64,000 nt of DNA from Nodosilinea sp. PGN35 (GTDB taxonomy: Bacteria > Cyanobacteriota > Cyanobacteriia > Phormidesmidales > Phormidesmidaceae). The stretch is from assembly GCF_029109325.1 (NCBI RefSeq), contig NZ_JAQKQJ010000021.1:240475-304474 (forward strand), written 5' to 3'. The translations under genes and the position numbers were made by a program. Positions 58,715-64,000 of the stretch are shown piece after piece. The notes under the pieces were generated by a model, which saw only the letters and a list, made by a program, of their open reading frames with translations, ran no database searches and had not been told where the DNA came from. How positions within the stretch are numbered: the stretch's first letter is position 1; every line of letters begins with the position of its first letter.

Positions 58715-61700
58715 TTACTGCGGACCCAGATCCGAACGTCGAATGATTTGGTCGAATGATTCTTGAGCACTTCTCGATACGCGGGTGTTTTCTCCAGTTA
58801 TCAAAATGGAAGTCCTGCCTGATACTCGCGCCGCATCAGTTTGTATTCGTATCTGCTGTGTATTAGAAACTCTTTGTGTATCTTTGATTTCGACCGAGAT
58901 GTCATCTGTTAGAGCATCAGGAACTGAATAGCCTTCTGGAGAAGCGACTCTCTGAGTGTTTTTTGTCAAGCCAAGCTCATCTAAGATTCTAGCTTCTGAA
59001 GCTTGTCCACGCTGCAAATCCGCTGCACTTTCAAAAAATGGCTGCGATAACCAATCGGGAGCATCACTCGGTATCCCAGGAAGAAAGCCATCGACATCAG
59101 GCTGTGCGCCTTCTCCAAACCCATCAGGGAATAAGTCTCTAATATCAATAGGTGGAGCCTGTAAAACCTCATCCCAATCCAGCGATGGAAGAGGAAGCTT
59201 GTTCCAGATGGGGCTATTGGAATCTAAATCTGGATTATAACCACTGGTGACGGTTGCAAGACACTGTTGGAAAAAGTCCTCAGCGCCATTGATAAGACTC
59301 CTGTAGTCATCGTCCGTTAGGCGCGTCTCCTTTGGTTGTAATACGCTGTAGCCTACAATCGCAGCTACTCCAACAACGGCAAGAGGAATTGCATAAGCAA
59401 CTGCGAGCTGTCCATCGGGGTCAGTAAAGTTTGTCGGACTATTAAAGACATAACGGTAAAGGTTGGCATCCCCTGCCTCAAAGCCCAGGGGGTCTTCCCC
59501 AACAAACGTGCCGACTGCCGGGTCGTAGTACCGAGCCCGGTACTGCATCAACCCCGACTCCTCATCCAACTCCCGCCCGGTATAGCCAAAGCGGAAGTCA
59601 AGAGCCGGATTGCTCTCCCCCGTCACCTTCCCAAAACTGTCATAAGTAGTGTGGTTGAGCACCGTGCCCGTGTTGTTGATCACATCGCGCACGCTACCTT
59701 GATGATCGCCCAACGCCCAGCGCGTTTGACCAACGGTCTCCTCCGCTAACACCTGGTCAATCTGCGGCCCGTGGAAATAGCGATGGGTGAGGTTGCCCGC
59801 TCCGTCAAACACCAGAGCAATATGGCTGCCGTCATAGACGAAGTGCTCCTTATTAGCCGCGCCAGCCCCGGCTCCATCGGCATCCATGACGCTGCTCAGA
59901 CGACGATTGTAGACATCGTAGGCATAGAGCACCGTCTGAGTAACCGTGCCTGCCCCATCCTTCGAGACCACCCCGGTCAATCGATTGCGGTAGTCCCAGG
60001 TGTACTCTGTCGCCTCGCCCGTGGCTACCTCTACCCGCCGGGTGCGATTGCCCTCGTTGTCATACTCATAGCTGTAGGTACCATCACTCAGCAGCCGGTT
60101 ATGATCACCCGTGGTATAACTCGTGCGATTGCCTGTCGCGTCGTAGTTATAGGCTTCATCACTCTGGTAGCTATGGTCGCTGTTGGTCAGCTCGTAGCGA
60201 TCGTTGTAGCTGTAGTTGCTCGTGCCATCAGGAGTTGTGAGCTGCGTCAGCCGGTTCGCCGCATCGTAGGTGAAGCCATAGTCAGCAATGACGATAGCCC
60301 CACGCTGATGGGTCAAATCCGTCAACCGCCCCGCCAAATCGTAGCCGTAGCTCGTCCCTGCAATCACCTGAGTGCCCGTCAGGCTACCGTATCGGCTGAG
60401 CCCTGTCATCTGGCTGGCGGCATCGTAAGCCATCTCCACCCGTTTCGCGGCCACACCAGCCCCGCTTTGGGTCATCTTGGTCACTCGGTTGAGCGCATCG
60501 TAGCTCGCGGTCTCAGTCCCCGCCTGAACACCGTTAATCGTGTCGGTGACCGTCGTCAGGTTATTGACGGCATCGTAGCCGTAGCTCAGCACCACGCTGG
60601 GTACTCCGGGTGTCCCAGCGTTGGTTACGCTGGTCAATCGACCGGCTAGATCATAGGTGTAGGCATAGGTAGAGACTGGGTCACTAGCTGCCGTCAGTTG
60701 GCTGGCGGCATCGTAGGTCAAGGTTTGGGCACGCAGTAAATTGCCCTGCCCGTCTAGCCATTGCTCCTGGGTTTGCCGGTTGAGCGCGTCGTAGGTGAAG
60801 GCCTGCTTGCGCCCATTGCGGTCAATCAGACTCGTCACATTGCTGGTGGCATCGTAGCCATAGCGGCGGGTCAAGGCTTGGCCATCAACCGTAATCGTCT
60901 CTGTCTCCAGACGCTCTAGCGCATCGTAGGTAAACGTGGTCAGGTTGCCCGACGCATCGCTGAGGCTAGCTAGATTGCCCACCCCGTCATAGGTCATTTG
61001 GGTAGTTTCTCCCAAGGCATCAATGACCTGAGTTTGGCGGTAGAGAGCGTCGTAGCCATACTGAGTGGTGTTGCCCAGGGCATCGCTCTCCGCACTCAGG
61101 TTCCCAATCACGTCGTAGGCCCGGCTGGTACTGTGCCCGAGGGGATCGATAATCTGAGTGAGCAGATTGCGATTGTCGTAGCGGAACGTTGTGGTGCGGT
61201 TCAGTTCATCGGTGACTGCCGTGATGTTGCCCTCGGCATCGTAGGTAGTGGTGCTGTCATCGCCCAGGGCATTGACCATAGTGACCTGCCGGTTCAGCGG
61301 GTCATAGGCGTAGGTCGTGGTGCGGTTGAGGGCATCGGTGACGCGGGTTAGGTTGTCATTGGCGTCGTAGCCAAAGATGGTGCTGTGGTTGAGCGGGTCG
61401 GTGGTCTGAACGAGGCGATTTAGTGCATCGTAGTTATAGGTCGTGGTGCGGTTGAGTTCATCGGTGGTGCTGAGGCGATTGTTGGCCCCATCGTAGGTGT
61501 AGGTGGTAGTGCCCCCCATCGCATCGGTAATCTGGGTTAGGCGATTCCGCGCATCGTAGGCAAAGGCCGTGGGGTTGCCGCGCTCGTCGAGACGGCTGGT
61601 GAGGTTATTGGCTTTGTCATAGCCAAAGGTGGCGACCCCATCTAAGGCATCGGTGGTCTGGGTGAGGCGATTGAGGTCATCGTAGGCGTAGCGCGTGGCA

Positions 61701-64000
61701 TGGTCATTTTGGTTGGTAACCCGAGTCAGGTTGTTGACGGCGTCGTAGCGGTATTGTGTGCTTTGCTCTAGCGCGTCAATTTGGCGAGTTAAGCGGTTAC
61801 GACTGTCGTAGACAAACGTGGTGCGTTGGTCCAGTGGGTCAATGGTGGCAATGACGTTATTGTCGAAGTCGTATTGGAACCGAGTTTTGTTGCCCTCGGC
61901 ATCAAAGAACGCGATCTGGCGATTGCGACTGTCGTACTGGTATTGAACCTGACGCCCCAGGCGATCTACAACGCTGATCAGATTCCCTGACAAATCGTAG
62001 TTATATTTGGTGCGGTTATTTTTGGCGTCAACCGTTTCAGCTAAGCGGTTTTGCTTGTCATAAACGTATTGAGTCAGGTTGCCACGGGCATCGGTCATAG
62101 TCGCCAAGTTGCCCCTGGCATCGTAGGTAAAGCTAGTGACTGGGGCGGTTAGCAGACCGGCTCCATCGGGGTCAGGTTCAGTAATTTGAACAACCCGGTT
62201 CAACGTGTCATAGACGTATTGAGTTCGATGTCCATTCTCATCAAGAAAGGCTGTTAGGTTGCCCGCCACATCATATTCAAACTGCCGCTGAGCCTCCACA
62301 TTGTTAACACCCACCGCAAAGGTAATACGAGTCACCAAGCCCTGGGCGTTGTAGTCGTAGTCAATGACATTGCTTAAAGGATTTGTGATGGTATCGACCA
62401 GACCATTCGAGGTATAGGTATAGCTCGTCACCACATCATCGGTTTCTCCATTGGCCGCCGAGTCAACCGCCCCCACCACCTGGGTCATCGCCAACCGATT
62501 CCCCGTCGTCCCATCTACCGCATAGAGCGTCTGCCGCCCCAGCTCATCCGTCATGCTGGTGAGCTGGTTAAATACCGCATCGTAGGTATAGCGCCGCGCC
62601 CCCACCTGCGGAGCCGCATCCACCCCTACCGCATTACTCAGACGCACAAACAGCTCTGACGAGCTGGCCTCTGCCAGATCGGCATCGCCATCTAAATCTA
62701 AATCCGCCAAAAACACCGCGCCATTGCTAAAGGCAAGTGGTCTGTAGTCAGCCCGATTCTGCGGCTTAAACGTACCATCCGCCTCGCCCAGCAGCAGCAG
62801 CGTGCGGTTAGACGCATTGACCACCACATCAAGCTGGCCATCCGCATTCACATCTCCTAGGTTGAGCTTAGACGACGAGTCGTAGAGCCCTGGAGAATCT
62901 ACCCTCACCGCAGGAGCGCCAGCTTGGGCCAAAAAGACTGACACATAACCACGATCCAGGTCGGTTCCCTGATGTCGAATATTCAAACTTTGAGTTACAA
63001 CTACGTCTTGCCGACCATCCTGATTGAGATCAACTACCTGCGCGGCAGCAATACTGCCACTAAAGCTGTCGAGCTGACTATACTCCGAGCCACCGTCGAG
63101 GTCATACTCAGCCACTACCGCCACACTGCCATCAGGTCGCAGCGAAAACGCAGACAGATATTTGAACTCTCGTTCATCAACCGTCTCGGTGCGCTCCCAG
63201 ATAAACTCGTCGCGGCCATCGTTATTGACATCACCTACGGCCAGCAAATTACTGTAGAAGGGGAGATTAGTGAGATTAACCTGGGTGAACGCCCCCGTAC
63301 CCGCCGCGTTATTGAGCAGCAGCTTAGACGAGGAGCTGTTGTTCAAGAGAACGTCTAGCTTGCCATCGCCGTTGAAATCTCCGAGCGCTAAACGGTCAAC
63401 AAAGATACCCGCATCGATCGACTCCAGCGTGCCCAAGTCAGCAGTGCCATCGCCTTTGAGAATCCACAGTTTAAGGTGAGGGCTGCCCAAGGTGGCAAAG
63501 CGGGCAGCAAAAACAATATCCTGGAAGCCATCGCCGTTGATATCACCAATTTCTATATCAGCCCCATCGGGGCCAATGATACTGCGAACTAACGGGGGTA
63601 CAAAGGTGCCGCCGCCGCCATAGGCAATGGATAGATCACCATTGTTTTGAAATCCAACAAAATCTAGCAGGCCGTCGCCATTGAGATCAGCCAACGTTTT
63701 TGCTCGCTCTGAGAAGGCCGAGTTGACCGCCAAGACAGAATCAGCCTGGGAAGAACCGCTGAACTTAGCCTCTAGCCGCCCATCAATATTTTCCAAAAAG
63801 ATGTTGTTTTCACCGGCACTAATAGCGTCGAGTTGGCCATCTTGATTAACGTCACCGATGGCAATAGCCGCGGGATTTTGCCCCGACTGATAGTCAACCC
63901 GGTTAGAGAACGTGCCATCGCCATCGTTGTAGAGCACCGTAACGGTGTTGTCGCCATAGCTGGTGTTAACAATGTCGATCGCGCCATTGCCGTCAATATC
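58715..64000 (-). CDS. Rhs/YD-repeat polymorphic toxin, N-terminus outside window
   Basis: The frame stays open to base 64000, so the start lies beyond the window; at least 1761 residues are present. From the visible N-terminal side: FG-GAP/VCBS-type repeats (IAIGDVNQDGQLD, LADLNGDGLLDFVGF, about 450 residues), then about 40 YD repeats, the Rhs core end (EESGLMQYRARYYDPAVGTF, then DPLGFEAGDANLYRYVFNSP and DPDG), then a variable C-terminus of about 280 residues. The tip (SEARILDELG, VPDALTDDISVEIKDTQRV, TQQIRIQ) has an Asp...Glu-x-Lys pattern, fitting a PD-(D/E)xK nuclease toxin. It lies just upstream of its probable immunity gene. Confidence 0.9.
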   Translation of the reverse strand, partial: DIDGNGAIDIVNTSYGDNTVTVLYNDGDGTFSNRVDYQSGQNPAAIAIGDVNQDGQLDAISAGENNIFLENIDGRLEAKFSGSSQADSVLAVNSAFSERAKTLADLNGDGLLDFVGFQNNGDLSIAYGGGGTFVPPLVRSIIGPDGADIEIGDINGDGFQDIVFAARFATLGSPHLKLWILKGDGTADLGTLESIDAGIFVDRLALGDFNGDGKLDVLLNNSSSSKLLLNNAAGTGAFTQVNLTNLPFYSNLLAVGDVNNDGRDEFIWERTETVDEREFKYLSAFSLRPDGSVAVVAEYDLDGGSEYSQLDSFSGSIAAAQVVDLNQDGRQDVVVTQSLNIRHQGTDLDRGYVSVFLAQAGAPAVRVDSPGLYDSSSKLNLGDVNADGQLDVVVNASNRTLLLLGEADGTFKPQNRADYRPLAFSNGAVFLADLDLDGDADLAEASSSELFVRLSNAVGVDAAPQVGARRYTYDAVFNQLTSMTDELGRQTLYAVDGTTGNRLAMTQVVGAVDSAANGETDDVVTSYTYTSNGLVDTITNPLSNVIDYDYNAQGLVTRITFAVGVNNVEAQRQFEYDVAGNLTAFLDENGHRTQYVYDTLNRVVQITEPDPDGAGLLTAPVTSFTYDARGNLATMTDARGNLTQYVYDKQNRLAETVDAKNNRTKYNYDLSGNLISVVDRLGRQVQYQYDSRNRQIAFFDAEGNKTRFQYDFDNNVIATIDPLDQRTTFVYDSRNRLTRQIDALEQSTQYRYDAVNNLTRVTNQNDHATRYAYDDLNRLTQTTDALDGVATFGYDKANNLTSRLDERGNPTAFAYDARNRLTQITDAMGGTTTYTYDGANNRLSTTDELNRTTTYNYDALNRLVQTTDPLNHSTIFGYDANDNLTRVTDALNRTTTYAYDPLNRQVTMVNALGDDSTTTYDAEGNITAVTDELNRTTTFRYDNRNLLTQIIDPLGHSTSRAYDVIGNLSAESDALGNTTQYGYDALYRQTQVIDALGETTQMTYDGVGNLASLSDASGNLTTFTYDALERLETETITVDGQALTRRYGYDATSNVTSLIDRNGRKQAFTYDALNRQTQEQWLDGQGNLLRAQTLTYDAASQLTAASDPVSTYAYTYDLAGRLTSVTNAGTPGVPSVVLSYGYDAVNNLTTVTDTINGVQAGTETASYDALNRVTKMTQSGAGVAAKRVEMAYDAASQMTGLSRYGSLTGTQVIAGTSYGYDLAGRLTDLTHQRGAIVIADYGFTYDAANRLTQLTTPDGTSNYSYNDRYELTNSDHSYQSDEAYNYDATGNRTSYTTGDHNRLLSDGTYSYEYDNEGNRTRRVEVATGEATEYTWDYRNRLTGVVSKDGAGTVTQTVLYAYDVYNRRLSSVMDADGAGAGAANKEHFVYDGSHIALVFDGAGNLTHRYFHGPQIDQVLAEETVGQTRWALGDHQGSVRDVINNTGTVLNHTTYDSFGKVTGESNPALDFRFGYTGRELDEESGLMQYRARYYDPAVGTFVGEDPLGFEAGDANLYRYVFNSPTNFTDPDGQLAVAYAIPLAVVGVAAIVGYSVLQPKETRLTDDDYRSLINGAEDFFQQCLATVTSGYNPDLDSNSPIWNKLPLPSLDWDEVLQAPPIDIRDLFPDGFGEGAQPDVDGFLPGIPSDAPDWLSQPFFESAADLQRGQASEARILDELGLTKNTQRVASPEGYSVPDALTDDISVEIKDTQRVSNTQQIRIQTDAARVSGRTSILITGENTRVSRSAQESFDQIIRRSDLGPQ

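Noticed and set aside
58715..63937. CRISPR or tandem-repeat DNA array
   Set aside because: The repeated DNA is coding YD repeats of the Rhs protein with variable sequence, with no spacer structure or cas genes.

Overview
The window is cyanobacterial chromosome. The evidence is petG, a core-membrane-linker-class allophycocyanin beta gene (apcF), type I glnA behind a textbook NtcA promoter, a psbA paralog, and many copies of the GCGATCGC (HIP1) octamer. GC content is moderately high, which fits a filamentous Leptolyngbya/Nodosilinea-type organism, but the sequence alone does not fix the genus.

Layout. 1-3.9 kb: an operon joining a urea/amide-type periplasmic-binding sensor fused to a PP2C phosphatase, a GGDEF protein, a GHKL-type ATPase and a STAS protein, i.e. 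a partner-switching/c-di-GMP module. 4-19.7 kb: mostly housekeeping genes (secreted helical protein, petG, FGGY sugar kinase, apcF, glnA, duplicated gamma-carbonic-anhydrase-like protein, XRE regulator, argD, TgpA-like membrane protein, HetZ-related protein), ending at tRNA-Val(CAC). 19.8-27.8 kb: a tyrosine integrase beside the tRNA, a small HTH protein, a frameshifted GNAT gene, and a complete CBASS anti-phage operon (CD-NTase, E2-like protein, DUF4297-SAVED effector) with a divergent HTH + ImmA/IrrE pair matching the CapH/CapP control module. 28-47 kb: small redox, detoxification and stress units, each beside its own TetR, LysR, LuxR or MarR regulator, several with visible palindromic operators. 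Here lies a psbA paralog whose D1 protein has a rebuilt QB loop and whose promoter sits between two identical TetR-type operators. 47.2-52.8 kb: plasmid-type genes (primase-like remnant, actin-like ParM with a partner, an oriT-like hairpin cluster, a MobF relaxase-helicase) and a 143-codon reading frame nested inside the relaxase gene. 53-64 kb: a two-domain glycosyltransferase, a TPR-like lipoprotein, an orphan YD-repeat fragment, an intact IS982-type element with target duplication, and a large Rhs/YD toxin gene with its probable immunity gene, running off the window end.

Interpretation. The integrase beside tRNA-Val and the relaxase/ParM block may be two ends of one integrated element of about 33 kb carrying CBASS as cargo, or they may be separate events; no attR could be found by eye. 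The strongest items for follow-up are the CBASS/CapHP locus, the TetR-controlled QB-variant psbA, and the nested gene in the relaxase.
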